A stretch of DNA of 64,000 bases from assembly GCF_023100805.1 (NCBI RefSeq), contig NZ_CP095855.1:2335001-2399000 (forward strand). The letters are read 5' to 3'. Position 1 is the stretch's first letter. The number at the start of each line of letters is the position of its first letter. A program made the translations under genes and the position numbers. Under the pieces are notes generated by a model. The model searched no databases and was not told where the DNA came from. It worked only from the letters and a program-made list of their open reading frames with translations. The stretch comes from Chitinophaga filiformis. GTDB taxonomy: Bacteria > Bacteroidota > Bacteroidia > Chitinophagales > Chitinophagaceae. This document shows, one piece after another, positions 37,097 to 46,161 of the stretch.

Positions 37097-37969
37097 ATGG
37101 GTTTTTTATCAAAAATCTTTGGTAGACGGAACAATGCCGGCACTGAAGATCAATTACCGGTTGTGCACATAGCTGATGATGATGAACGTATGAATTGGGC
37201 TATTGAAAAAGCCAACGCCACCTTACATTATTTCCAGACCTGTTTGCAGGAGCCGGAGCCCGAACAGCAATATTTTTCCGTAAAAGTGCTGATCGACGAT
37301 GGTGTGAACCGCGAACATCTCTGGCTGATCTCCCCCAGTTTCGACGAAGAAGGGAACCTGTATGGAATAGTAGGGAATAAGCCGGTTTATGTTAACTCCG
37401 TTTCGGTCGATCAGAAGATCGGTATCGATCCGCGTTTTATTTCCGACTGGATGATCATTGAAGACGGAAGGCTGATAGGAGGTTATACCATCCGCGCTAT
37501 CCGCGATGGCCGGCCGGTACACGAACGGCCTGAATTTGACAGGCAGGTAGGCTTATACATCGATGAAGGAGTTGATTATTTCGTACACGATTTTTCCACA
37601 CCGGAAGGCGCTATTCTATGCCTGGAAGACGCCTACGATGAGCAGGATATAGAAAAGGCCCTTGCCTGTAAAAACTTTGAAGAGGAAGCCAGATTGCTGT
37701 TGCTGAAAATGAATGACAGATTCAGTGGAAAGGAAGTATTGGAAACTACTGCCGACATTTTACGCACATCATTCGTCAAAAGCCTGAAAAAAGATGGATT
37801 CCCGGTTTTCAAAGACCTGCGCCGCGCATATCCTTATCGTAAAAAGATCACGGACAATCTTTACCTGATCACGGAAATATGCATTTTCCCTGATGGCAGG
37901 AAAAGCAGGCAGGAGATCTACACCTTTAAAGGCGAAGACGGTTGGAGAGTACTAAACATAGTAGAATAA
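37097..37969 (+). CDS. DUF2314 family protein
   Basis: This cytosolic protein has about 290 residues. The central region, from FSVKVLIDDGVNREHLWL through NLYGIVGNKPVYVNSV to the DWMIIEDGRLIGGYTIRAIRDGR end, matches DUF2314 (YegJ-like). The C-terminal region (about 195-290) is separate and has a beta-rich LYLITEICIFPDGRKSRQEIYTF segment. The function of the family is unknown. The frame can start with TTG at 37091, but the ATG at 37097 (MGFLSKIFGRR) is the natural start. Confidence 0.75.
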   Translation: MGFLSKIFGRRNNAGTEDQLPVVHIADDDERMNWAIEKANATLHYFQTCLQEPEPEQQYFSVKVLIDDGVNREHLWLISPSFDEEGNLYGIVGNKPVYVNSVSVDQKIGIDPRFISDWMIIEDGRLIGGYTIRAIRDGRPVHERPEFDRQVGLYIDEGVDYFVHDFSTPEGAILCLEDAYDEQDIEKALACKNFEEEARLLLLKMNDRFSGKEVLETTADILRTSFVKSLKKDGFPVFKDLRRAYPYRKKITDNLYLITEICIFPDGRKSRQEIYTFKGEDGWRVLNIVE

Positions 37970-37998
37970 TAATACACAGGTCCAAATATATCCATGTC

Positions 37999-39078
37999 AT
38001 GATGAAGAAGATCTTAAGTCAAAGCTTTTTGCTTTTGTTCGCCGCTTTTACTGCAACTGCACAAAAACCACTTAATGTGGGAGTAGCGGGTTTATCGCAC
38101 GACCATGTACACCTGCTGATGCATCAGTGGAAAAAAGGTCAGGTAACCATCGCCGGTATTGCCGAAGCAGATGCGCAACTGGTAGCCCGTTACAAGAAAA
38201 GCTACCAGCTGCCCGATTCCCTTTTCTATCCCGATCTGAATACCCTGCTGGCGCACAAACACCCGGATGCGGTATTGGGTTATAACCCGGTGGCAGAGCA
38301 TATCAACATCGTAGAGGCCTGCGCTCCGAAGGGCATCCCCGTGATGGTAGAAAAACCATTAGCCACCACCGTAGCCCAGGCGGAAATAATGGCGGCGCTG
38401 GCAAGGAAACATCATATTCCCCTGCTGACCAACTTCGAAACTACCTGGTACAATACCAACCAATACGTGTACGATATGGTAAAAAAGCAGGATGCTATCG
38501 GCCCGGTGCGTAAAATGGTGGTACACGACGGTCATGAAGGTCCACGGGAGATAGGTTGCAGTGAAGACTTCCTGCGCTGGCTGACTGACCCTGTGAAGAA
38601 TGGGGGAGGAGCGCTGATGGATTTCGGCTGTTATGGCGCCAACCTGATGACCTGGCTGATGGATGGCAAAGCGCCTGTCGCTGTTACAGCGGTAGCCCGC
38701 CATATCAAACCGTCCGTTTATCCTAAGGTGGAAGACGACGCAACCATCCTGCTGGAATATCCTGAGGCTACCGGTATCATAGAAGCGTCCTGGAACTGGC
38801 CCTTCAGTATCAAAGACTGGGAGGTTTTCGGTAAATCAGGTTACCTGCATGCACTGAACCCTAAAGAGCTGCAACAACGTAATAAAGCTGAATATCAGTC
38901 CGTTAAAGTGCCGGAAGCAGCCTATACCGATAATATTACATATCTTGCGGCGGTGCTGAATGGTACCCTGAAGCCAGGTAATGACCTGTCTTCCCTGGAA
39001 AACAACCTGATCGTGGTACGCATCCTGGAAGCCGCCCGTACATCTGTGAAGGAAGGAAAACGTGTTGTTCTTAAGTAA
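37999..39078 (+). CDS. Exported Gfo/Idh/MocA-family oxidoreductase
   Basis: This dehydrogenase-like protein of about 359 residues has a signal peptide (KKILSQSFLLLFAAFTATAQ). The mature part starts with a Rossmann motif (LNVGVAGLSHDHVH), then the family motif VEKPLATTVAQAEIM, in which the EKP Lys is the usual catalytic residue. The C-terminal alpha/beta domain contains GGGALMDFGCYGANLMTWL, with the family's conserved GGGALxDxG segment. Exported members of this family act on sugars or glycosides with a bound NAD(H). The frame extends back to 37942 and overlaps the previous gene, but the signal peptide indicates the ATG at 37999 (or 38002). Confidence 0.85.
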   Translation: MMKKILSQSFLLLFAAFTATAQKPLNVGVAGLSHDHVHLLMHQWKKGQVTIAGIAEADAQLVARYKKSYQLPDSLFYPDLNTLLAHKHPDAVLGYNPVAEHINIVEACAPKGIPVMVEKPLATTVAQAEIMAALARKHHIPLLTNFETTWYNTNQYVYDMVKKQDAIGPVRKMVVHDGHEGPREIGCSEDFLRWLTDPVKNGGGALMDFGCYGANLMTWLMDGKAPVAVTAVARHIKPSVYPKVEDDATILLEYPEATGIIEASWNWPFSIKDWEVFGKSGYLHALNPKELQQRNKAEYQSVKVPEAAYTDNITYLAAVLNGTLKPGNDLSSLENNLIVVRILEAARTSVKEGKRVVLK

Positions 39079-39253
39079 AAGGGGCGCCGGAACCGGCTTC
39101 TCTGTTACGATGTGGCATTACCCGGAGTTTAATGGATTGCCCGCTGCATTCGGGGCCTATCGTGGAGCCATGTGTTCAGGCGCTGGTCTGTGAGAGTTAT
39201 CCGGAAGAAGAAGCAGAGAAGACGGAGAGAACAGGCACGCATTAGATTAACAA

Positions 39254-39308
39254 CGAAGAAGGGACGAAGAAGCATCGAACAAGCGACGAACTAGCGTCGA
39301 ATAAATGT
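39254..39308. repeat. 11-bp tandem repeat, five degenerate units
   Basis: CGAA recurs at 39254, 39265, 39276, 39287 and 39298, exactly 11 bases apart. The units read CGAAGAAGGGA, CGAAGAAGCAT, CGAACAAGCGA, CGAACTAGCGT and CGAATAAATGT. They lie in a 331-base gene-free spacer (39079-39409) that also has a purine-rich GAAGAAGAAG tract at about 39206-39216 and a terminator. No gene is visible in that spacer. Confidence 0.65.
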
Positions 39309-39327
39309 TTCTTTCAAAATAAATAAT

Positions 39328-39371
39328 AAACAGCCACACCGTTGTCACAAGCAACCGTGTGGCTGTTTGAT
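39328..39371. terminator. Strong intrinsic hairpin terminator
   Basis: A 17-base arm (39328-39344) pairs with 39352-39368 with one mismatch, and A and T runs flank the stem. It lies 250 bases after the Gfo/Idh stop codon and 40 bases before the next gene. Confidence 0.8.
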
Positions 39372-39409
39372 AATATTACTATCCATCGTAACACTATTAA
39401 TAAACACCT

Positions 39410-40261
39410 ATGTCCAACACATCACAGCAAACCCGGTCTGCCAAAGACCGCGCCTGGATCATTACTCTAACCATCCTTTTCGGCGTAATGGCCGTTCTCC
39501 TGTTCTACACCATTATCTGCATCTGGCCATCCGGTTACGTGAGCAGTAAAGACCCCTTCAAATTGTTCGGAAGTATCTATACCATTACCGCAGAACATCG
39601 TTTCCTGCTGTTGATGGTACTGGGTGGGGCCCTTGGCGCCAATGTCCACCTCATTATCTCGTTCACCGCCTTTGTGGGTAACCGCACTTTTGTGACCACC
39701 TGGATTCCCTGGTACCTGTTAAGACCTTTGATCGGAGCCGGTATGGCGATGTTCTTTTATATGCTGCTGAGAGGCGGTATCCTCACCTACAGTCCGCCAG
39801 TAGCGCCCGAACTACCGGAAAACAATCAGGTTACAACAGCTCCTGCTACTCCGGCAGTTACGGAAGGCGAAGTGAGCGCCGGCGCTGTACCGGAAGAATC
39901 TACCGTTCATGGCGCTGCACACGATACTGCAGCCGTAGATTCTGCCGCTACGGCCTCCGATTCCACTGCCGCTATACCTGCTGCAGAAAAGAGCGAGGCT
40001 ACAGCGCAGCGCGACAGCGTACCTCTGAACCCTTATGGTATGATGGCGATAGCCTGCCTGGTAGGCTTGTTTTCTAAAGAGGCGTCTGAGAAACTGGAGG
40101 AAGTGTTTAAAACGCTGTTCAACGTGAAAGAGAAAGTGCAGTATAAAGACCCGCTGCCGGCAGACAAGAATGATAACAGCAATGACAATGCCGGCGATCA
40201 GGCTGATGCTGCCGATGCAGGGCTGGCCGATTCGAAGACGGAACCGACTGAAGGGGTATAA
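39410..40261 (+). CDS. Membrane protein of unknown function with Ala/Pro-rich linker
   Basis: The protein has 283 residues. Three membrane helices are visible (about 18-40 IITLTILFGVMAVLLFYTIICIW, 64-85 and 97-120). A low-complexity Ala/Pro/Thr/Glu linker (about 128-200) follows. A short conserved-looking segment LNPYGMMAIACLVGLFSKEASEKLEEVFKTLF, which may be a fourth membrane segment plus an amphipathic helix, comes before an acidic tail. No enzymatic motif is seen and I do not recognise a named family. It appears monocistronic. Confidence 0.7.
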   Translation: MSNTSQQTRSAKDRAWIITLTILFGVMAVLLFYTIICIWPSGYVSSKDPFKLFGSIYTITAEHRFLLLMVLGGALGANVHLIISFTAFVGNRTFVTTWIPWYLLRPLIGAGMAMFFYMLLRGGILTYSPPVAPELPENNQVTTAPATPAVTEGEVSAGAVPEESTVHGAAHDTAAVDSAATASDSTAAIPAAEKSEATAQRDSVPLNPYGMMAIACLVGLFSKEASEKLEEVFKTLFNVKEKVQYKDPLPADKNDNSNDNAGDQADAADAGLADSKTEPTEGV

Positions 40262-40346
40262 CTACCTGTATCGCTGATTATACCGTCAGGTCCTGAAAGA
40301 GGTTTACGCTTTTTGAGGAATGAACCTATTTCAGAACCTGACATAA

Positions 40347-41900
40347 TCAAATCCTCTTCTCTTTGCGTACAAATTTCCGGTGGATGATCTCCTGCACCGG
40401 TATCCCCTCAATTTTACTTTCCAACCAGGAAATAATATCCAGGTACAGGAAAGACCGCCTTTCATAAGGGTTCTGGGACAATTGCACCAGCCGCTCTTTC
40501 AGGTCGGCAAAAGCGCTGCGCAAGGCCTTGGGATGTGCATAGATGTTCCGCCTTAGGAATTTCAGGATCTCCTCCATCATCTGGCCAAGGTCTTTGTTCT
40601 TGGCAATGAAGTGGTAAACCGATTTGATCAGGTATTCCACCAGGCTGTAGTTTTCCAGCTCATAGTGGGCTATCAGGTGAAGGATGCGCGCAAAACATTG
40701 AATATCAGCGCGCAAATTGCCTATTCGCAGGTGGATGATCTTATTCAGGTAATCGATCGCCTTATTATTATCCCCACTGCCGAAGTACAGGCAGGCTATC
40801 TTGTAATAGAACAAAAGTACCCTGTGCTGGTCGATCTTCAGCTGGTGCTCGGCTATTTCCGTTTCCAGCTGTGGCACGAGGGATAGTCCCTCGCTGAAAG
40901 TACCTTCCAGGAAGTAATGGTTGATACGCGCCGTATATACATACACAAAGGCTGAGGTCTTGGTATTCTCATTGAAGCTTTCCTGGTTCTCTGCAATGAA
41001 GGTTTCCAGTTCCTCCAGATCCCTCATGAACTTTTCGTGGTTCATGGTATAAAAATGGGCGGTCAGCAGGTTGTGCATAGCCTTGATATACAGTTCCACA
41101 TCGGTCCGCTGCAGAGAGGGGTAGTCCTTGAACAGATCCACCCATTTCTGGGTATAGCGGTAGAACATGACAAAGTCCTGGAGGATGTAATAGTACCAGC
41201 TATAGGCCTGGTACAGGTGGATCTTCTCATAAAAACTCATGTCCGTACCACAGTTGGGCGGTAGTTCCTGTTCGAAGAACATCTTTACCATGTCGGCATC
41301 CTTCTTATCCCGGGCATGGCCCAGTTTCAGGTACAGTCCGTACATGCGGAGGGCCAGGGTGGAAAGGCGGCTGATATTGCTCAGCCGGTGCTCTATCTGG
41401 CGGGATTCAGCGCTCAGTTCGTCTGCCCGGTTCTCCAGGCTGCGGGTGATGTGCCGGCTCTCGATCTGTTTTTCAAATTCTATAATTTCATAGCTTAGCA
41501 TGACCTCTTCCTGCTCAATGGCCATTGCTTTGGCGCGGGAAAGGATCTTAAGGCTCTGATTATAAAGCCCTTTACTGTACAATACACGCGCATAATCCAA
41601 CTGTTCCCGCAGGTCTATCAGTGGGTCTTTCTGCTTGTACAACAGGCGGAGGCTGGTAAGCAACTGCTTATAAAGGTGAGCTTTGACATTACTGAGCTGT
41701 TGCTTTTTGATAGCGGGTATCTTCCTGAGGATCAATTCCTCATCGTACTCCTTTAATTTGTCCAGCGTATTGAAAAGTTGAATGAATAGGACGTCCTCCT
41801 TAGTGTTATTTTTGTTAAAAGCAAGTTGAAAATTGCGCTTTTCAGCTTTTGTGAGTGTTTTAATTAATATAAAGAGGGCGTCGTGCTGGTTGTTGGACAT
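40347..41900 (-). CDS. TPR-like alpha-helical protein of unknown function
   Basis: This cytosolic protein of about 517 residues is almost wholly helical, with tetratricopeptide-like pairs (for example DYARVLYSKGLYNQSLKILSRAKAMAI and YKIACLYFGSGDNNKAIDYLNKII). No signal peptide or membrane helix is present. A protein-interaction scaffold is the likely role, but no partner is indicated. The frame opens at a TTG (41930); the ATG at 41900, which lies 32 bases beyond an exact -7 promoter element, is preferred. Confidence 0.72.
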   Translation of the reverse strand: MSNNQHDALFILIKTLTKAEKRNFQLAFNKNNTKEDVLFIQLFNTLDKLKEYDEELILRKIPAIKKQQLSNVKAHLYKQLLTSLRLLYKQKDPLIDLREQLDYARVLYSKGLYNQSLKILSRAKAMAIEQEEVMLSYEIIEFEKQIESRHITRSLENRADELSAESRQIEHRLSNISRLSTLALRMYGLYLKLGHARDKKDADMVKMFFEQELPPNCGTDMSFYEKIHLYQAYSWYYYILQDFVMFYRYTQKWVDLFKDYPSLQRTDVELYIKAMHNLLTAHFYTMNHEKFMRDLEELETFIAENQESFNENTKTSAFVYVYTARINHYFLEGTFSEGLSLVPQLETEIAEHQLKIDQHRVLLFYYKIACLYFGSGDNNKAIDYLNKIIHLRIGNLRADIQCFARILHLIAHYELENYSLVEYLIKSVYHFIAKNKDLGQMMEEILKFLRRNIYAHPKALRSAFADLKERLVQLSQNPYERRSFLYLDIISWLESKIEGIPVQEIIHRKFVRKEKRI

Positions 41901-41931
41901 CGTTAATAATGTGTTATAATTGCCTGACAAT

Positions 41932-41939
41932 CAAAAGTA
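41932..41939 (-). promoter_or_regulatory. -7 promoter element of the TPR-like gene
   Basis: The minus strand reads TACTTTTG, an exact TAnnTTTG match, upstream of the ATG at 41900. No -33 TTG was identified. Confidence 0.45.
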
Positions 41940-42011
41940 TAATCGATGTCAGGGCTAGTTATATATCGTAATTAAGTCAAATTTAGCTATGTGGTAATTA
42001 ACATTGACTAT

Positions 42012-42019
42012 TAGCTTTG
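42012..42019 (+). promoter_or_regulatory. -7 promoter element of the leucine operon
   Basis: TAGCTTTG is an exact TAnnTTTG match about 98 bases before leuC. No leader peptide rich in leucine codons and no attenuator hairpin was seen in this leader. Confidence 0.45.
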
Positions 42020-42116
42020 AAGGTACAAACAAACAAGGAAGCACAAAATTATCAATTTCGCCGGTGTCAGTGTCTGATGATCTTAACACAAGGCGTTTCA
42101 AAATGTAAAATTACGG

Positions 42117-43514
42117 ATGGGAAAAACATTATTTGACAAGATCTGGGACAGCCACGTGGTGGTTAGCAAGCCCGGCTTTCCGGATGCAGTATACATCAAC
42201 ACGCATTTTATTCACGAAGTGACCAGTCCGCAGGCTTTTGACGGACTGCGCAAAAGGGGGATACCGGTTTTCCGTACTGCTAAAACCAGGGCTACGGCAG
42301 ACCATAATGTACCTACCATCGATCAGCACCTGCCTATTAAAGAGGCCCTGAGCCGCAAACAGGTAGAAATGCTGACCACCAACACTAAAGAGTTCGGCGT
42401 GGAACTGTACGGTCTGGGACACCCTTACCAGGGTATTGTACACGTGATCGGGCCCGAACTGGGTATTACCCTGCCGGGAATGACCATTGTGTGCGGCGAC
42501 AGCCATACCAGCACGCACGGCGCCTTCGGTGCAATTGCCTTCGGTATCGGTACTTCCGAGGTGGAGCAGGTACTGGCTACCCAGTGTATCCTCCAATACC
42601 GTCCAAAACGCATGAAGATCGAGGTGAACGGTAAACTGAAAAAGGGCGTGGTGTCCAAGGATATTATCCTGTATATCATCTCTAAAATATCCGCTTCCGG
42701 TGCTACCGGCTATTTTGTGGAATATGCCGGAGAGGCTATCCGCAGCCTGAGCATGGAAGCCCGCATGACCATCTGTAACATGAGCATCGAAATGGGTGCC
42801 CGCGGTGGTCTGATCGCTCCTGACGAAACTACTTTCGAATATATTAAAGGCCGTGAGTTTGCTCCTAAGGGGGCCGACTGGGATAAGGCGCTGGCTTACT
42901 GGAAGACGCTGTATACCGATGCAGATGCTGCCTTCGACGAAGTACTGACCTTTGACGCGGCTGATATCGAACCAATGATCACCTACGGTACCAATCCGGG
43001 TATGGGTATCGGTGTAACCCAGCACATTCCTACACTGGAAAGTTTGGAAGACAAGGAAAAGCCATCTTTCAGGAAATCCCTGGATTACATGGGCCTGGAA
43101 CCAGGCGCCGGACTGCTGGGTAAAAAGGTGGATTATGTGTTCATCGGTAGCTGTACCAACTCCCGCATTGAAGACCTCCGCATGGTGGCCGACTTTGTAA
43201 AAGGGAAGAAAAAGGCTGAAGATGTAGTGGTATGGATCGTGCCCGGTTCTAAACAGGTGGAAGCGCAAGCCAAGAAAGAAGGTATCGACAAAATATTTGA
43301 AGAAGCCGGATTCAATTTACGTCAGCCGGGTTGCTCTGCCTGTCTGGGTATGAACGAAGATAAGGTGCCTGCAGGGATGTATTGCATCTCTACTTCCAAC
43401 CGTAACTTCGAAGGCCGTCAGGGACCCAATGCCCGCACCTTCCTGGCCAGCCCGCTGTCAGCAGCGGCAGCAGCCATTACCGGTAAAGTAACAGACGTAA
43501 GAGAACTGGTATAA
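42117..43514 (+). CDS. leuC: 3-isopropylmalate dehydratase, large subunit
   Basis: LeuC with LeuD isomerises 2-isopropylmalate to 3-isopropylmalate. Aconitase-superfamily features are present: [29 protein letters not shown], the cluster cysteine in [13 protein letters not shown] (residues about 340-352), and the pair of cysteines in [11 protein letters not shown] near residues 404-407, which hold the [4Fe-4S] cluster. Its 465 residues are the normal bacterial length. It is the first gene of the leucine operon. Confidence 0.97.
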   Translation: MGKTLFDKIWDSHVVVSKPGFPDAVYINTHFIHEVTSPQAFDGLRKRGIPVFRTAKTRATADHNVPTIDQHLPIKEALSRKQVEMLTTNTKEFGVELYGLGHPYQGIVHVIGPELGITLPGMTIVCGDSHTSTHGAFGAIAFGIGTSEVEQVLATQCILQYRPKRMKIEVNGKLKKGVVSKDIILYIISKISASGATGYFVEYAGEAIRSLSMEARMTICNMSIEMGARGGLIAPDETTFEYIKGREFAPKGADWDKALAYWKTLYTDADAAFDEVLTFDAADIEPMITYGTNPGMGIGVTQHIPTLESLEDKEKPSFRKSLDYMGLEPGAGLLGKKVDYVFIGSCTNSRIEDLRMVADFVKGKKKAEDVVVWIVPGSKQVEAQAKKEGIDKIFEEAGFNLRQPGCSACLGMNEDKVPAGMYCISTSNRNFEGRQGPNARTFLASPLSAAAAAITGKVTDVRELV

Positions 43515-43526
43515 TCAACTGAAAAA

Positions 43527-44285
43527 ATGTCCTGGAACGCAGAATTATATAAGGAAAAGCACGCTTTTGTATTCGAATACGGCAATAGCCTGATCGAATG
43601 GCTGCAGCCAAAGGAAGGGGAGAACATCCTGGACCTGGGCTGCGGTACCGGCGAGCTGACATCCCAGATAGCGGCCACCGGTGCAAAGGTAACGGGGCTG
43701 GATAGCTCCCCGAGCATGATCGCCAGTGCGCAGCAGCACTTCCCGGATATCACCTTCAGGGTGGGAGACGCCACCTCCTTTTCCCTGCCGGAAAAGTTTG
43801 ATGCAGTGTTCACAAACGCGACCCTGCACTGGATACGTCAGCAGGAGAAAGCGCTGGACCGCATCTGGCAGCACCTGAAACCCGGAGGACGGCTGGTGCT
43901 GGAAATGGGTGGTAAAGGGAATGTGGACGACATCCTGGGAGCGCTGGAAAAAGCCCTGCACAACAGGGGCTATGCCTACAAAGCATTCTGGTATTTCCCT
44001 TCCGTAGGAGAATATACAACCCTGCTGGAAGAATATGATTTCCGCGTGAACCAGGTACTTTACTTTGACCGTGAAACCGAACTGGCAGACCCTGAGAATG
44101 GTATTGTGGAATGGCTGCAGATGTTCGGATCACATTTCCTGGAACAGGTACCGGAAGAGGACAGATTGCCTGTCCTGCAGGAGGCACAGGAAGCCTTAAG
44201 GGCTACCAACTTCCGCGACGGTAAATGGTACTCGAAGTATGTGCGCTTACGTGTAAAAGCAGAAAAAATTAATTCGGATCTTTAA
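43527..44285 (+). CDS. Class I SAM-dependent methyltransferase inside the leucine operon (Tam-like)
   Basis: The protein has 252 residues with a Rossmann-type methyltransferase fold. Motif I is ILDLGCGTGELTSQIA (about residues 34-49) and motif II is VTGLDSSPSMI. FDAVFTNATLHWIRQQEKALDRI and LKPGGRLVLEMGG form the central strands. The pattern NATLHW is typical of trans-aconitate methyltransferase and its relatives. It begins 12 bases after leuC and ends 42 bases before leuD, so it is co-transcribed. Known relatives methylate aconitate, and the yeast enzyme also methylates 3-isopropylmalate, which makes an isopropylmalate-related substrate plausible but unproven. Confidence 0.88.
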   Translation: MSWNAELYKEKHAFVFEYGNSLIEWLQPKEGENILDLGCGTGELTSQIAATGAKVTGLDSSPSMIASAQQHFPDITFRVGDATSFSLPEKFDAVFTNATLHWIRQQEKALDRIWQHLKPGGRLVLEMGGKGNVDDILGALEKALHNRGYAYKAFWYFPSVGEYTTLLEEYDFRVNQVLYFDRETELADPENGIVEWLQMFGSHFLEQVPEEDRLPVLQEAQEALRATNFRDGKWYSKYVRLRVKAEKINSDL

Positions 44286-44327
44286 CTTGTAAAATGAAAG
44301 ACCTTCCCGGAAGGAAGGCTGTTAATA

Positions 44328-44927
44328 ATGAGTAAGAATTTTCAACATCTGGTTTCCACCGCAGTTCCTATTGCGATAGAAAATATTGATACTGATCAGA
44401 TCATCCCTGCCCGTTTCCTGAAAGCAACAACAAGGGACGGCTTTGGAGAAAATCTCTTCCGTGACTGGCGTTATGAAAGCAACAACGAGCCTAAAAAGGA
44501 CTTTGTGCTGAACAATCCCATCTACAAAGGTGAGATCCTGGTAGCAGGTAAGAACTTCGGTTGTGGCTCCTCCCGCGAGCACGCAGCCTGGGCTATTGCC
44601 GACTATGGTTTCAAGGTAGTGATCAGCAGCTTCTTCGCTGATATCTTCAAGAACAATGCACTGAACAACTTTATCCTGCCTATCCAGGTGACTGACGAGT
44701 TCCTGGACAAGATCTTCACCGCTATCGAAAAAGATCCTGCTGCCAAACTGGAAGTAGACCTGGAAAAGCAGACACTGAAGATTGCTGCTACAGGTGAGGA
44801 AACACGTTTCGATATCAATCCTTACAAGAAGACATGCCTGATGAATGGCTATGATGATATTGACTACCTGTTGAGCCTTCGTAAGGAAATAGAAGCCTAC
44901 GAAGCCAGCCGTGAGTTTAATTTTTAA
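44328..44927 (+). CDS. leuD: 3-isopropylmalate dehydratase, small subunit
   Basis: This swivelling domain partner of LeuC has 199 residues. The key motifs [15 protein letters not shown] (residues 17-31) and [20 protein letters not shown] (about 71-90) bind the substrate carboxylates. No residues are missing compared with the family. It follows the methyltransferase gene and is separated from leuB by a spacer with an elaborate hairpin. Confidence 0.97.
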   Translation: MSKNFQHLVSTAVPIAIENIDTDQIIPARFLKATTRDGFGENLFRDWRYESNNEPKKDFVLNNPIYKGEILVAGKNFGCGSSREHAAWAIADYGFKVVISSFFADIFKNNALNNFILPIQVTDEFLDKIFTAIEKDPAAKLEVDLEKQTLKIAATGEETRFDINPYKKTCLMNGYDDIDYLLSLRKEIEAYEASREFNF

Positions 44928-44930
44928 CAT

Positions 44931-44998
44931 TTTACTTCAGCGGTTTCGCCGTACTTTTCGAAGGGACGGCAGACCGCTGTGGTATGCAATGAAGTAAA
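44931..44998 (+). other. Extended stem-loop between leuD and leuB
   Basis: Three nested complementary segments nearly fill the spacer: TTTACTT(C) 44931-44938 with (G)AAGTAAA 44991-44998, CAGCGGT 44938-44944 with ACCGCTG 44973-44979, and GCCGT/ACGGC (44948-44952 with 44966-44970) capped by CTT/AAG. No T-run follows, so it is more likely an mRNA-processing or stability element than a terminator. Confidence 0.6.
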
Positions 44999-45025
44999 CA
45001 TCAATTCTAATCAACTTTAAACTAA

Positions 45026-46105
45026 ATGGGCGTAGACAAAAAGATACTGGTAATTCCCGGTGATGGTATCGGACAGGAAGTAACTGCCTGGGGCCAGAAA
45101 GTACTGGAAACAATTGCTGTAAATTACAAGCACAACTTTGTTTTTGAAGAAGGCATAATGGGGCATGTTGCAATCGAAGCTACCGGTAATCCGCTGCCTG
45201 ATGAAACACTGGACAAAGCCCGCAAAAGTGATGCGATCCTCTTTGGTGCTATTGGTCATGCCAAATACGATAATGACCCTACACTGAAGGTCCGCCCTGA
45301 ACAGGGATTGCTGAAGATCCGCAAAGAGCTTGGTTTATATGCCAATCTGCGGCCTATAAAGTTGTTTGATGAACTGCTGGAAGCATCCAGCATTAAGCCG
45401 GAAATACTCCGCGGAGCAGACATCCTGTTCTTCCGTGAGCTGACCGGTGATGTGTACTTTGGTGAAAAGAAACGTTCGGAAGATCGTAACACTGCTTCTG
45501 ACCTGATGATCTATCATCGTTATGAAGTAGAACGCATCGCCCGCAAAGCATATGAAGCTGCCCGCAACCGCCGTAAAAAGCTGTGCTCTGTGGATAAAGC
45601 GAATGTACTGGAATCCAGCCGCCTGTGGCGCGAGGTAGTACAGGAGATCGCTAAAGAATATCCTGATGTGGAAACAGAACATATGTTCATTGATAATGCC
45701 GCTATGCAGCTGGTGAAAGATCCTAAACGTTTTGATGTGGTGCTGACAGCTAACCTGTTTGGCGACATCCTGACCGACGAGGCTTCACAGATCGCCGGTT
45801 CCATGGGTATGCTGGCGTCTGCTTCTGTAGGCGACAGTACAGGTTTCTATGAGCCGATCCATGGTTCTGCGCATGACATTGCAGGTAAAGGTATTGCCAA
45901 CCCGCTGGCCTCTATCCTGTCTGCCGCACTGATGCTCGATATTTCTTTCGGACTCAAAACAGAATCACTGCGTGTGATCAAGGCAGTAGAAGCAACATTG
46001 AAACAAGGCTTCCGTACCATGGATATTGCCAACAAGCATACGGAAAATCACTTCGTGATGGGTACAGATGCAATGGGCGCAAAAGTGTTGGAAAACCTGA
46101 GTTAA
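45026..46105 (+). CDS. leuB: 3-isopropylmalate dehydrogenase
   Basis: This NAD-dependent enzyme oxidises and decarboxylates 3-isopropylmalate to 2-oxoisocaproate. Its features are KILVIPGDGIGQEV at the N-terminus, the substrate-binding arginines in KVRPEQGLLKIRKELGLYANLRPIK, ELTGDVYFGEK, and the metal-binding aspartates in NLFGDILTDEASQIAGSMGMLASAS. GFYEPIHGSAHDIAGKGIANPLA forms the NAD-binding end. At 359 residues it is full length. Confidence 0.96.
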   Translation: MGVDKKILVIPGDGIGQEVTAWGQKVLETIAVNYKHNFVFEEGIMGHVAIEATGNPLPDETLDKARKSDAILFGAIGHAKYDNDPTLKVRPEQGLLKIRKELGLYANLRPIKLFDELLEASSIKPEILRGADILFFRELTGDVYFGEKKRSEDRNTASDLMIYHRYEVERIARKAYEAARNRRKKLCSVDKANVLESSRLWREVVQEIAKEYPDVETEHMFIDNAAMQLVKDPKRFDVVLTANLFGDILTDEASQIAGSMGMLASASVGDSTGFYEPIHGSAHDIAGKGIANPLASILSAALMLDISFGLKTESLRVIKAVEATLKQGFRTMDIANKHTENHFVMGTDAMGAKVLENLS

Positions 46106-46161
46106 TCTGCCAGCACAATTTGCCAACTAATTAAATTATCCAATAACACAAATAATTTAAG

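Noticed and set aside
42129..43268. A 379-codon antisense frame within leuC
   Set aside because: It lies opposite a well-conserved LeuC reading frame and shows no domain or promoter. The length is explained by the leuC codon pattern.
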